DNA of 64,000 nucleotides from Deinococcus aquaticus (lineage in GTDB: Bacteria > Deinococcota > Deinococci > Deinococcales > Deinococcaceae): positions 620,001 through 684,000 of the forward strand of contig NZ_CP115165.1 of NCBI RefSeq assembly GCF_028622095.1, in the 5' to 3' direction. Made by a program: the position numbers and the translations under genes. The notes under the pieces are model-generated. The model saw nothing but the letters and a program-made list of their open reading frames with translations. It had not been told where the DNA came from and did no database searches. Of the stretch, positions 40,673 through 52,831 are shown piece by piece. Each line of letters opens with the position of its first letter. Position 1 is the first letter of the stretch.

Positions 40673-40709
40673 AGTGGTGAGTAGGCAGTGGGTCTGCCCA
40701 CTCACCACT
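40673..40709. terminator. Nested hairpin between convergent genes
   Basis: AGTGGTGAGT pairs with ACTCACCACT, and inside it GGCAG pairs with CTGCC. It lies between the PIG-L gene stop and the stop of the small minus-strand gene. Confidence 0.7.
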
Positions 40710-40717
40710 CTCCCGGG

Positions 40718-41014
40718 TTACTCCCAGTCGCTGACGGGAATGAAGTCCAGGCCCTCGGCTTCGGTGCTCGTGACGGCGTAGTGGCGGTTGAACCGGACCG
40801 TGAGTTCTCCCCGGTCGAAGTGCTGGGGGCTGACGACCGGCTTGCGGAAGATGTACGTGCCGTCGTCGTCCACGCCGATGTGCGCGCCTTTCGTGAAGCG
40901 GAACTCGACGACCTCGGCGTGCGGGCGGGTGCGGACGCGCACGCGGTACGTCTGGGCGTCGTCCTGCTTCACGTTCGGGTTGGCGGGCGGCTTCTTGCTG
41001 AACAGGTTGAACAT
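40718..41014 (-). CDS. Hypothetical protein, 98 aa
   Basis: Unrecognised. It starts MFNLFSKKPPANPN, then forms a small beta-rich domain with TYRVRVRTRPHAEVVEFRF, VDDDGTYIFRKP and ELTVRFNRHYAV. There is no signal peptide or membrane segment, so it is probably cytoplasmic. The ATG at 41014 is preferred over the longer frame because TATGCT lies 9 nt upstream and the N-terminal extension is Arg-rich and non-conserved in character. It is divergent from the GGDEF/EAL gene. Confidence 0.7.
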   Translation of the reverse strand: MFNLFSKKPPANPNVKQDDAQTYRVRVRTRPHAEVVEFRFTKGAHIGVDDDGTYIFRKPVVSPQHFDRGELTVRFNRHYAVTSTEAEGLDFIPVSDWE

Positions 41015-41131
41015 CTGGCCCGCAGCATACCGCACGCGCCTGTGCCGCCCGGTGAGCGGCGCGGAGTGTCGTGTGCCCGTGCGGCCGTGTGGGACGGCCC
41101 GGACCGCCGGCACGGCCGCGATGAGCGGCCG

Positions 41132-41164
41132 GTATGAAAACTGTGTGGAAACGGTTCATACACT
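41132..41164 (+). promoter_or_regulatory. Inverted repeat overlapping the GGDEF/EAL gene promoter
   Basis: GTATGAA (41132-41138) and TTCATAC (41155-41161) are separated by 16 nt. The right arm overlaps the -10 hexamer TACACT (41159-41164), which lies 7 nt before the ATG. Its position fits an operator for a dimeric repressor. Confidence 0.45.
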
Positions 41165-41171
41165 GGTCGTA

Positions 41172-43091
41172 ATGAGCACCGCCGACCAGCCGACTCCCGC
41201 TGCCCAGCCACTCGCGTGGCGGACGGCGGCGCTGCTGGCGCTTCCGCTGGTGATGCTCGGGGTGTACGGCGCGCAGTCCTACTCCAGGCATGACCTGTGG
41301 GACCGGGTGTATGACCCGGCGCTGTACCTGGGCCTGAATCTCGTCATGCTGGTCTGCTGGGTGGGCACGCTGCTCGGCCGCCTGACCATCCAGCAGTTGA
41401 CCCTGATCGTCCTGACCGGCAGTACCATGTTCCTGACCTTGAAACTGGCGTTGCTGGGCGTGGTCGTGAACGACCCGCAGGTGCTGCTTCAGGAGTTCAT
41501 GGAGAGCATGATCTGGCTCTCGCCCATCCTGGTCTGGCGGATCATCACGCAACTGTCCCGCGCGGCGCGGTTGACGCTGAACGCCCTGCTGCTGAGCATG
41601 CTGCTGGGCGGGGTGTTCGTGGCGGTCAAACCGCTGCTGACCGGTCGGCCTCTCCAGCCGGTCGTGCTGATGACGCTACTGCAACTGACGCTGACTTCCG
41701 GCGTGATTCTGCTGATCACGTCCGTGTTCCAGCGGTACGCCTCCCAGAGCAGTCAGGTGGCGGGTGAACAGGCCGCGCTGCGGAAACTGACCTTCACGGA
41801 CATCCTGACGGGCCTGCCGGGGCGCGCGCGCCTGCAGGAGCAACTGCAGGAACTGACCGTGCCGGGCTCCGCGCCGTTCGCGCTGCTGTACGTGGACGTG
41901 GACGGCTTCAAGATCGTGAACGCCACGCTGGGCCACGCCGCCGGAGACGACCTGCTGCGCGTCCTGGCCGGGGAACTGCAGCGGCTCAGCGGCCCGGACT
42001 CGCAGGTGTACCGCCTGAGTGCCGACGAGTTCGTGGTCCTGCTGCCCGGCGCGGACGCCGAGCACGCCGACTGGACCGGGCAGGTGCTGCTGCACGAGGC
42101 GGCCATCGAGCCCAGCGCGCGGGTGGGCGTGGAAACCACGCTGAGCCTGGGCCTGAGCCTGTACCCGCACGATTCCCTGGACGGAGCCGAACTGATGCGG
42201 CACGCCGACAGCGCCCTGGCCGCCGTGAAACGCGCCGGTCGCCGCCAGTTACGCCGCTACCACCCCGAACAGGACGCCGCCACGGAACGCGAGCAGGTCC
42301 TGGCGCGCGAACTGGGGCACGCACTGCCCCGGCAGCAACTGACGCTGGTCTTCCAGCCGGTCGTGCGCCTCCAGAACAGCCGGATCGTGAAGGCCGAGGC
42401 GCTGCTGCGCTGGCAGCACCCCACGCTGGGGGCCGTACCGCCCGGCGAGTTCATTCCGGTGGCAGAACGCAGCGGCCTGATCAACCCCATCGGGTCCTGG
42501 GTCCTGCACGAAGCCTGCCGCGCCGCGCTGGCGTGGCCGGAACTGACCATCAGCGTGAACGTCAGCGCCGTGCAACTCCTGCAGTTCGAGTTCCGTTCGA
42601 CGGTCCGCGACGCCCTGACCCGCAGCGGCCTCCCGGCCTCCCGCCTGGAACTGGAACTGACCGAGACGGCCGTGCTGTACGAGGATGAACGCGCCGCGCG
42701 CACCCTGCAGGAACTGCGGGACCTGGGCGTGCTGGTCAGCATCGACGATTTCGGTTCCGGGTACTCGAACCTGATGCGCCTGCGGACGCTGCCCATCACG
42801 GGCGTGAAGATGGACCGCTCGATCACGGCGGACCTGACCTGCCCGCAGGCCGGGCAGTTCGCGCGCGCCCTGACGCTGGCCGTGCGCGGCATCACCCGCA
42901 ACCTGGGCGTGGACCTGACCGCCGAGGGCATCGAAACGCCCGAGCACCTGCGGGCCGTGCAGGACCTCGGGTGCCAGCTGGGGCAGGGGTACGGGCTGGG
43001 GCGGCCCATGACCGCCCGGCAGCTCAGCGAGCAACTGGCGCACCCCTCCTGCCTGGAAGACCGGAGCGCACCCCACCACGTCGCCCGCTGA
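41172..43091 (+). CDS. Membrane-anchored GGDEF/EAL protein, probable c-di-GMP phosphodiesterase
   Basis: A 639-aa protein with six or so N-terminal membrane helices (about 15-190), then a GGDEF domain and an EAL domain. The GGDEF signature is degenerate (SADEF, 283-287), so diguanylate cyclase activity is unlikely. The EAL domain looks active, with EALLRW (409), NVSAVQL, ELTET, IDDFGSGYSNL, KMDRS, AEGIET and QGYGLGRP. It should hydrolyse cyclic di-GMP, with the GGDEF domain perhaps binding GTP as a regulator. The start is 7 nt after TACACT. Its stop lies 12 nt before a family A repeat. Confidence 0.9.
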   Translation: MSTADQPTPAAQPLAWRTAALLALPLVMLGVYGAQSYSRHDLWDRVYDPALYLGLNLVMLVCWVGTLLGRLTIQQLTLIVLTGSTMFLTLKLALLGVVVNDPQVLLQEFMESMIWLSPILVWRIITQLSRAARLTLNALLLSMLLGGVFVAVKPLLTGRPLQPVVLMTLLQLTLTSGVILLITSVFQRYASQSSQVAGEQAALRKLTFTDILTGLPGRARLQEQLQELTVPGSAPFALLYVDVDGFKIVNATLGHAAGDDLLRVLAGELQRLSGPDSQVYRLSADEFVVLLPGADAEHADWTGQVLLHEAAIEPSARVGVETTLSLGLSLYPHDSLDGAELMRHADSALAAVKRAGRRQLRRYHPEQDAATEREQVLARELGHALPRQQLTLVFQPVVRLQNSRIVKAEALLRWQHPTLGAVPPGEFIPVAERSGLINPIGSWVLHEACRAALAWPELTISVNVSAVQLLQFEFRSTVRDALTRSGLPASRLELELTETAVLYEDERAARTLQELRDLGVLVSIDDFGSGYSNLMRLRTLPITGVKMDRSITADLTCPQAGQFARALTLAVRGITRNLGVDLTAEGIETPEHLRAVQDLGCQLGQGYGLGRPMTARQLSEQLAHPSCLEDRSAPHHVAR

Positions 43092-43102
43092 ACTGGCGGC
43101 GC

Positions 43103-43242
43103 TCATATGGACTCCGTCTGTTTCGTTCACAACCCGCCCATGCACCGGGCTGCCAACTCCACGCCCGGAATCCTCTTTGCTCCCACTCGCGTCCGCTCGG
43201 ATTGAACGGTTTTTGCAAACCATTCAATCGGAGTCCGTCTCA
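43103..43242. repeat. MITE-like dispersed repeat, family A, copy 5 (134 bp)
   Basis: The body at 43106-43239 starts TATGGACTCCG and ends CGGAGTCCGTC, flanked by TCA on both sides (43103-43105 and 43240-43242). The right TCA is the stop codon of the M20 peptidase on the minus strand. Both internal hairpins are recognisable, the first with mismatches. Confidence 0.82.
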
Positions 43243-44394
43243 GACTTCGCGCAGCAGGCGGGCCAGCAGGCGCACGTGGTCGGGCCATCGGTCCAGGCGC
43301 ACGTGCTCGTGCGCGGCGTGCGCGCCGTCGCCGGGTGCGCCCAGGCCGTCCAGGGTGGGGATGATGGGCGCGGTGAAGTTGCCGTCGCTACCGCCGCCCA
43401 CGACGGCGCTGGGCACGTCGAAGCCCAGCTCGCGGGCGATGGCGCGCGCCTGGGCGTACAGGGCCAGGGTGCCCTCGCCCTGCTCGAAGGGCGGGCGGTT
43501 CAGGCCGCCTTCCACGCGGCGCTGCACGCGGGCGTCCGGTGGCGTCCAGGCCTGCACGGCGGCGTCCACGCGCGCGCCCTCTTCCAGGCTGCTGACGCGC
43601 ACGTCGAGTTCCAGGCGGCAGTGGGCGGGGATGACGTTCACGGCGCTGCCGCCCGCGATCAGCCCGGCGCTGACGGTCGTGCCGAGGTCCGGTCGGGCCA
43701 GGGCCTGGAGGTCCAGGACGGCCTGCGCGGCGGCCGTGACCGCGCTGGCTCCCTCGCCGGGTTTATTCCCGGCGTGGCTGGCGACGCCGGTGAAGGTCAG
43801 CACGTAACTGCCGGTGCCTTTACGGCCGGTTTTCAGGGCGTGGGTGTCCGCGACGGGCGGCTCGACGACCAGCGCCACGCGGGCGCAACGGGCGGCGTTC
43901 TCGATGTGCGCGCGGCTGCTGAGACTGCCGGTTTCCTCGTCCGGGGACAGCAGGACCTGCACGCCGCCCGCCGGCCACTCACCGTTCAGGGAGCGCAGCG
44001 CGTGGAACAGGCCCACGATGCCGGCTTTCATGTCGTATGTGCCGGGACCGTACAGGCGGTCGCCGTCCTCACGCAGCGGCATGTGGTCCAGCGTGCCGTG
44101 CGGCCAGACGGTATCGGCGTGCGTGAGGACCAGCACCGGCCGGTCCTGCCCGCGCAGGCCGGGCGTGGTCTGCCCGTGTCCGGCGCCGGCGGCGCCTGCG
44201 CTGTGCACGCCGAAGTTGAACAGGCGGGTGCCACCGCCCAGGGCGTGCGTCTCGGCACCCAGGTCGCGCGCCCAGCCTTCCACTACGTCCATGACGCGGG
44301 CGATGCCGGCCGGATCGGTCGACGGCGATTCGATGCGGGCCAGGGCATGCAGGTCGGCCTGCATGGCCTTCAGGTCGGGGGTGAAGTCAGGCAT
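43240..44394 (-). CDS. M20 family metallopeptidase (carboxypeptidase G2-like)
   Basis: Zinc hydrolase of 384 aa. Metal-ligand motifs are LTHADTVWPHGT, GPGTYDMKAG with the bridging Asp, SPDEETGS with the catalytic Glu pair, and a late HAAHEHVRL. SHAGNKPGEGAS belongs to the dimerisation domain. The substrate is unknown, most likely an N-acyl amino acid or dipeptide. The ATG at 44394 is preferred because TAGCAT lies 7 nt upstream; longer frames add a His/Arg-rich extension. The stop is part of the adjacent repeat's flank. Confidence 0.85.
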   Translation of the reverse strand: MPDFTPDLKAMQADLHALARIESPSTDPAGIARVMDVVEGWARDLGAETHALGGGTRLFNFGVHSAGAAGAGHGQTTPGLRGQDRPVLVLTHADTVWPHGTLDHMPLREDGDRLYGPGTYDMKAGIVGLFHALRSLNGEWPAGGVQVLLSPDEETGSLSSRAHIENAARCARVALVVEPPVADTHALKTGRKGTGSYVLTFTGVASHAGNKPGEGASAVTAAAQAVLDLQALARPDLGTTVSAGLIAGGSAVNVIPAHCRLELDVRVSSLEEGARVDAAVQAWTPPDARVQRRVEGGLNRPPFEQGEGTLALYAQARAIARELGFDVPSAVVGGGSDGNFTAPIIPTLDGLGAPGDGAHAAHEHVRLDRWPDHVRLLARLLREV

Positions 44395-44521
44395 GAGCGT
44401 CATGCTACGCCCCGGCCAGCGGTGGCGGGCCTCTGCGTGCGCGGGCCGCGGGTGCGCCACCCCAGAAACACGCGCGGCCCCCGCGAACCAGTGGCAGGGA
44501 CCGTGCGGGGCAGGGAGCGTT

Positions 44522-44713
44522 TCAGCTCAGCAGGGCGATCTGGCGGGCGTCCACCTTGAGTTTCGCGCTGCCCTTGAGGTACAGGTCGTGCAGCGCCTGC
44601 TGACCGAACAGGCGGGTCACACGCGCGGCAGTCATCTCGATGGTTTGACCGGCGACTTTCAGACGGACGAGATCGAAGGTTCCGGGAACCCAGGTACAGG
44701 ACAGTTCTTGCAT
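44522..44713 (-). CDS. Small conserved-looking protein, 63 aa
   Basis: Unrecognised. The 63-residue product starts MQELSCTWVPGTFDLVRLKV and ends KVDARQIALLS. It is soluble and alternates strand-like and helical segments. The ATG at 44713 is supported by GGAGGT 5 nt upstream; a longer frame to 44830 is not. The gap from here to the S9 peptidase gene (44714-45058) holds no other gene that I can support. Confidence 0.65.
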   Translation of the reverse strand: MQELSCTWVPGTFDLVRLKVAGQTIEMTAARVTRLFGQQALHDLYLKGSAKLKVDARQIALLS

Positions 44714-45058
44714 GACAGACCTCCAGAAAAAGAGTGGTGAGCGGCGCGGCAACCCACGGGAGAAGGGCAGGTCCAGGGCGGAAGCAGACAGGACACTCGG
44801 TATTCGGTTGACCCACTCGGAACGCCGCAACCAACCCAGCGGTTCGTTAACACGTGACGTTCTGACGGGCCTGTTGGGCCGGTATGTTCAGAATAGGCCA
44901 GCCACATACGGCAATGGAAAGGAATCACCCGTTCGGCATTGAGGAAGCCATCATGAAAACAACGTGACTGGTACGGCGTCCCGCCCATCCGCCCGGCACC
45001 CGCGCAGACGTCCCCGGACGCGCCGCAAGTGGCGCGGCAGTGTGCTTGACTGGAGTGC

Positions 45059-47113
<2,055 letters not shown>

Positions 47114-47125
47114 CCCAGGCAACAG

Positions 47126-47162
47126 AGCGGGGCGGAGGTTCGCCGTGAACCTCCGCCCCGCT
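47126..47162. terminator. 16-bp perfect hairpin with T run
   Basis: AGCGGGGCGGAGGTTC pairs exactly with GAACCTCCGCCCCGCT around a 5-nt loop and is followed by TTTC. It lies between convergent genes. Confidence 0.85.
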
Positions 47163-47170
47163 TTTCACGT

Positions 47171-49060
47171 TTACTGCGAGTTGAACACGTTATCCGGGTT
47201 GTTCCCCGTCACACTGCCACCCGGCTGAGCGTACACACCCACCCGCGTGTTGAACACGCCGCCACCATTCCGGGCCGAATTCCCGGTCACGCTGCCACTC
47301 TGAATCGTCAGCTTCCCATCGTTCCAGAACCCGCCACCATCACGACCATCGGCACGGTTCCCACTGACCGTCGCGCCAGACAGCACGAACGTGGAGGTCG
47401 GGGAAGTCTGGAACGCCCCGTTCGTCTCTACGCCCCCTCCGAACCACGCCGCGTTACCGCTGATCGTGCCTCCGCTGGCGGTCACACTGGCCCCAGCATA
47501 CAGGCGGATGCCACCCCCACCACCCTGACCCTCCGTGCGGCTCGTGACCGTGTTCCCCGTGATGCTCCCGCCCGTCATGTTCACGGTCCCGCCCACGGTG
47601 ATCCCACCGCCCGTCTTCACGGCCGTATTGCCCTTGATCTCTCCGCCAGACAGCGTAAATACCGTTCCCGTGAGGACACGGACACCCCCACCGCCGTCTG
47701 CGGAACCCGTCACTGCGTTCCCGCTGATGCTGCCGCCATCCATCGTTACCTGCGCGTTCTGCACCAGGGTCACGCCCCCGCCGGACCCTGCAGCGGTGTT
47801 CCCGCTGATCTGGGCACTGCCCCCGATCCGGTAGGTGCGGCCCGGTCGGATGAAGATGATCCCGCCGCCGCCGTCAGTGGCGGTGTTCTTCTCAATCACG
47901 CCGCCCGTGATGGTCAGGTCACGCCATGTGTCGATCCCGCCGCCGTACATGCTGCTGTTTCCACGGATCACGCCGCCGCTGATGGTAGATCTGGCGTTCA
48001 GCCACAGGCCGCCCCCGCCGTTGTCCACGGTGCCGGTCGTTCGGTTGTTCTCGACCGTGCCGCCGGTCATGGTGAAGGTCGGCGTGATGATCGTGGTGCA
48101 TTCGGCGCCAACGCAGCTGGAGGTGACCATGATCCCACCCCCGAGGTGCGTGGCGGTATTCCCGGAGATGCTGGTGCCGCCGAGGGTCACGTCACCGAGC
48201 ATGTACAGGCCGCCGCCTGCGCAGCCGTCGACGTCGGCGTTGGTGGTGCCGGTCAGGGGGCGCGTGCAGGCATTGTCGTTCACGCTGCCGGAGGTGAGGT
48301 TCGTGACGCTGCCCACCGCTCCGACAATGCCACCGCCGCTCCAGGTAGCCCTGTTCCCGTCGATGCGTCCGCCCGCGAGGGTCAGAGTGCCCTTGTTGTA
48401 GATGCCGCCGCCGAGGCCCTGATCAAAGGTATTGACGTCGCTGTTCAGCGCGGTCGCCTCGTTCCCGGTGACGTTCGTGGTGCCCTTCAGTGTGAGGGTC
48501 GCGCCTTCGGTGTTGTACATGCCGCCGCCCGAGTTTGCTTTACCGCCCGTGACGGTCACGCCGTCCAGCGTCAGGGTGCCCGCGTTGCTCAGGACGCCGC
48601 CGTACGTCAGGGTGGTGGCCTGCGGTTTCAGGGCGGCCACTTGCAGGCGCGCCCGGGCCGTCGCATTCATCGGTTCTGCCATGGACGCCACGCCCACGCT
48701 GGCGGGCAGCACAGCCCCGGTTCCGCCCTTGAGCGTGCCGCCCTGCATGGTCACGGTCGCGCCTTTGGCCACGTCCACCGCGCGGCCTTTTCCGGCGGCG
48801 TCAATGGTCACGCCGGTGGCGATGATCGTCACGTCCCGGTCGATGGTCAGTGGGCTGGCGAGGGTCAGCGTTCCCGTGCCGGTCAGGCGCAGCGTGTCCC
48901 CGCTCTTGGCGGCGGCGAGGGTGTCGCGCAGGCTGCCCGCCCCGCTGTCCGCGAGGCTGGTCACGGACGTGCCGATGGGGGTGGGCGTCCCGCCTCCCCC
49001 GCAGGCGGCGAGGGTCAGGGTCAGGAGCAGCAGGGCGGGCATCCGGGCATTCGTGGTCAT
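47171..49060 (-). CDS. Secreted beta-helix lipoprotein with polymorphic GN-rich repeats
   Basis: A 629-aa protein exported as a lipoprotein: the type II signal peptide ends in the lipobox LAAC (Cys about 20), then a GGGGTPTP linker. Most of the protein is a right-handed parallel beta-helix made of repeats of about 25-35 residues containing G(G/T)SISGN- and GGGI-like turns (SGNTAT, GGGIMV, SGNAVTG). This resembles chlamydial polymorphic-membrane-protein or adhesin-type repeats. It is likely a surface protein for adhesion or carbohydrate contact; the function is not shown. GGAGGG lies 6 nt before the ATG. Confidence 0.8.
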   Translation of the reverse strand: MTTNARMPALLLLTLTLAACGGGGTPTPIGTSVTSLADSGAGSLRDTLAAAKSGDTLRLTGTGTLTLASPLTIDRDVTIIATGVTIDAAGKGRAVDVAKGATVTMQGGTLKGGTGAVLPASVGVASMAEPMNATARARLQVAALKPQATTLTYGGVLSNAGTLTLDGVTVTGGKANSGGGMYNTEGATLTLKGTTNVTGNEATALNSDVNTFDQGLGGGIYNKGTLTLAGGRIDGNRATWSGGGIVGAVGSVTNLTSGSVNDNACTRPLTGTTNADVDGCAGGGLYMLGDVTLGGTSISGNTATHLGGGIMVTSSCVGAECTTIITPTFTMTGGTVENNRTTGTVDNGGGGLWLNARSTISGGVIRGNSSMYGGGIDTWRDLTITGGVIEKNTATDGGGGIIFIRPGRTYRIGGSAQISGNTAAGSGGGVTLVQNAQVTMDGGSISGNAVTGSADGGGGVRVLTGTVFTLSGGEIKGNTAVKTGGGITVGGTVNMTGGSITGNTVTSRTEGQGGGGGIRLYAGASVTASGGTISGNAAWFGGGVETNGAFQTSPTSTFVLSGATVSGNRADGRDGGGFWNDGKLTIQSGSVTGNSARNGGGVFNTRVGVYAQPGGSVTGNNPDNVFNSQ

Positions 49061-49190
49061 GGTTTTCCCTCCATCCCTTCAGGGCGGCCGGGCGGAGGGA
49101 ATGGCGGCCCGCCCGCGCGCTGAAGGTGACTGGAGTGTGCTGGGCGGGCAGTGACCGCACCGTGACCGCCTGCATGGGGCGGGGTACAGG

Positions 49191-49223
49191 AAAAGGGCCG
49201 GACGCTGTGGTCCGGCCCTTTTT
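49191..49223 (-). terminator. Intrinsic terminator of the RGG-rich protein gene
   Basis: A 13-bp perfect stem (AAAAGGGCCGGAC with GTCCGGCCCTTTT), a 6-nt loop and flanking A/T tracts on both sides. It lies 13 bp past the stop of the minus-strand gene. Confidence 0.85.
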
Positions 49224-49235
49224 CAGGTGTGTGGG

Positions 49236-50117
<882 letters not shown>

Positions 50118-50286
50118 CTGGTTTGCTCCTTTTTCCTGCATCTGGCCCGCCTTGCGGGCGCTGCTCCGGACACCGGTGGGGGTCACCGTGTGCGGGCGTG
50201 CCCCCGAGTGTACCACCCGCGTGGGCTGCTGAACCTGCGCGCGGCGTTCATGCTTGGTGGGGGCGCCCCCGCGTAGCCTGGGGCCG

Positions 50287-50490
50287 TCAGCGGCGGAACA
50301 GGGCGCGCAGCAGCGGGAAGGCCGCGGCCCACACCAGTCCCCCGATCACCACGCCGCCCGGCAGGGCCAGCAGCGGGTGCCACATGGCGCCCAACCACAG
50401 GGCCAGGAAGCTGAACATGGCCGCGCCCACCGCGATCAGGGTGGCGAGGCGGCGGGCGTTATCCACGGGTGTCCACGATTCCAGGTCCAT
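50287..50490 (-). CDS. Small membrane protein, 67 aa
   Basis: Unrecognised. The short soluble start [14 protein letters not shown] is followed by two hydrophobic segments (about 16-34 and 40-60) and a basic end LLRALFRR. The ATG at 50490 follows CATGCT by 6 nt, supporting this start over the longer frame. It is divergent from the binding-protein gene, with 97 bp between starts. Confidence 0.6.
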   Translation of the reverse strand: MDLESWTPVDNARRLATLIAVGAAMFSFLALWLGAMWHPLLALPGGVVIGGLVWAAAFPLLRALFRR

Positions 50491-50587
50491 GGGAGCAGCA
50501 TGCCACGGCGTGGCGGGCGCAGATGCCCCGGAGCGGCGTGCGGCAGGAGTCACAGACGCGTCATGCAGGCCGCCTATACTCGTTCTC

Positions 50588-51535
50588 ATGAAACGCGCTT
50601 TCCTTCTGCTGCTGGGCCTGCTGGCGACCTCCGCGTCCGCGCAGCGCACCGTGAACATCGGCCTGGGGTACAACCCGGACGTGCAGTTCACGCCGTTCTA
50701 CGTGGCCGACAAACTCGGGTACTTCGGGGCGGAGGGCCTGAAGGTCAACTACCAGCACGGGTACGTGTCCCAGCTGCTGCCGCTGCTGTTACAGGGCAAA
50801 CTGGATTTCGTGGTGGGTGATCCCGAGGACGCCATCTTCGCCCGCAACCAGGGCGCGGACGTGCGGTACGTGATGACCATGTACCAGAAGAACCCGGTCA
50901 CGGTGTTCAGCTTCTCGCCCCTGACGGGAGCCGCGAGCCTGAAAGGGAAATCGGTGGGCATTCCCGGCCCGTTCGGCAGTTCGTACCACGCCATTCAGGC
51001 CCTGCTGGACAGCGCCGACCTGACCGAGGGCCGGGACGTGCGCCTGAACTCCATCGGGTTCACGCAGGTGGACGCCGTACGCGCCGGGCGCGTGGACGCC
51101 GCCGTGGGCTACTCGAACAACGACGTGCTGCAACTGGCCCGCACGGGCGGCAAGAAGGTGTACACGCTGGACATCAGCGGCGCGTACCCCATGGTCGGCG
51201 TGGGCCTGATCGGCACCGGCAAGAGCCTGAGCGGCGACCTGGCGAAGAAGGTCGTGCGGGCCAGTCAGCGCGGCCTGAAATTCACGGTCGCCGACCCCAC
51301 CCGCGCGTTCAAGCTCGCGCAGCCCGTGTTCGGCGCGAGCGGCAACCTGGACGTCCTGAAGGCCAGCACGCCCCTGATGACCGGCCCGTACACCCAGACG
51401 AACGGCCTGGGCGCCATGAATCCCGCCGCCTGGACGAAAGCCGTCGCGGCGCTCGTGAAGCAGGGCAAACTGCCGGCCGGAGCGAAAGCCACCGATTACT
51501 ACACGAACGCGTTCATCAGCAAGACGCTGAAGTAG
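50588..51535 (+). CDS. ABC transporter substrate-binding protein, NMT1/SsuA-like
   Basis: Periplasmic solute-binding protein of 315 aa with a cleavable signal peptide (MKRAFLLLLGLLATSASAQ). The mature protein matches the NMT1/THI5-like family: FTPFYVADKLGYFGAEGL, LLLQGKLDFVVGDPEDAI, SLKGKSVGIPG and GRVDAAVGYS. These proteins bind pyrimidine precursors, taurine, nitrate or similar small ligands, and the ligand cannot be read here. No permease or ATPase gene is adjacent, so the transporter is encoded elsewhere or this is an orphan. TATACT lies 7 nt before the ATG. Confidence 0.85.
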   Translation: MKRAFLLLLGLLATSASAQRTVNIGLGYNPDVQFTPFYVADKLGYFGAEGLKVNYQHGYVSQLLPLLLQGKLDFVVGDPEDAIFARNQGADVRYVMTMYQKNPVTVFSFSPLTGAASLKGKSVGIPGPFGSSYHAIQALLDSADLTEGRDVRLNSIGFTQVDAVRAGRVDAAVGYSNNDVLQLARTGGKKVYTLDISGAYPMVGVGLIGTGKSLSGDLAKKVVRASQRGLKFTVADPTRAFKLAQPVFGASGNLDVLKASTPLMTGPYTQTNGLGAMNPAAWTKAVAALVKQGKLPAGAKATDYYTNAFISKTLK

Positions 51536-51549
51536 GAACGCGCGCAAGG

Positions 51550-51580
51550 GGAGGCGGGGCTCAGTGCGGGCTCCGCCTCC
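51550..51580 (+). terminator. Terminator of the binding-protein gene
   Basis: GGAGGCGG pairs with CCGCCTCC, with further pairing inside the loop, followed by TCTCTTTATCTTCTTT. It lies 14 bp after the stop codon. Confidence 0.75.
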
Positions 51581-51669
51581 TCTCTTTATCTTCTTTGCAG
51601 AGCGTTTGTGCAGGGGCGTGCACATCGGCCGGGTGTGCTAGGCGTGATGGCCTACCGCGCCCGGTGTTC

Positions 51670-51699
51670 GTGACACGCGCCGCTTTTGGCTGCTACGCT
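51670..51699 (+). promoter_or_regulatory. Sigma70-type promoter of the 39-aa gene and RIO kinase
   Basis: GTGACA (51670-51675) and TACGCT (51694-51699) are spaced by 18 nt. The transcript would have a leader of about 25 nt that includes a full ribosome binding site, unlike most genes in this window. Confidence 0.5.
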
Positions 51700-51714
51700 G
51701 AGGATCAATCACCG

Positions 51715-51723
51715 AAAGGAGGT
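51715..51723 (+). promoter_or_regulatory. Strong Shine-Dalgarno sequence
   Basis: AAAGGAGGT, the best match to the anti-Shine-Dalgarno consensus noticed in the window, lies 7 nt before an ATG that opens a 39-codon frame. This is the main evidence that the short frame is translated, and translated efficiently. Confidence 0.8.
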
Positions 51724-51730
51724 GCCCGCT

Positions 51731-51850
51731 ATGACCAATATCACTGATATCCAGACCGCCGCACATGGAGTCTCTCTTCCTGCAACCTGGAGTGATTTTG
51801 ACGCACCAACACCGGCCACCTCTGCCTTCGGGCTGGCCTCCCTGCACTGA
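51731..51850 (+). CDS. Small protein, 39 aa, upstream of a RIO kinase
   Basis: A 39-codon frame (MTNITDIQTAAHGV to FGLASLH) with no match known to me. It has a strong ribosome binding site, its own promoter-like sequence and a stop 15 nt before the kinase start, so it is probably the first gene of that operon. Its GC content is about 57%, visibly lower than its neighbours, with A/T-ending codons (AAT, ACT, TCT, CTT). It has no signal peptide or membrane segment. It contains Trp, Phe and many Thr/Ser/Asp residues. A regulatory peptide, kinase substrate or leader peptide are all possible. Confidence 0.7.
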   Translation: MTNITDIQTAAHGVSLPATWSDFDAPTPATSAFGLASLH

Positions 51851-51865
51851 CCGAACGGGGCGCGC

Positions 51866-52822
<957 letters not shown>

Positions 52823-52831
52823 GCTGCGGCC

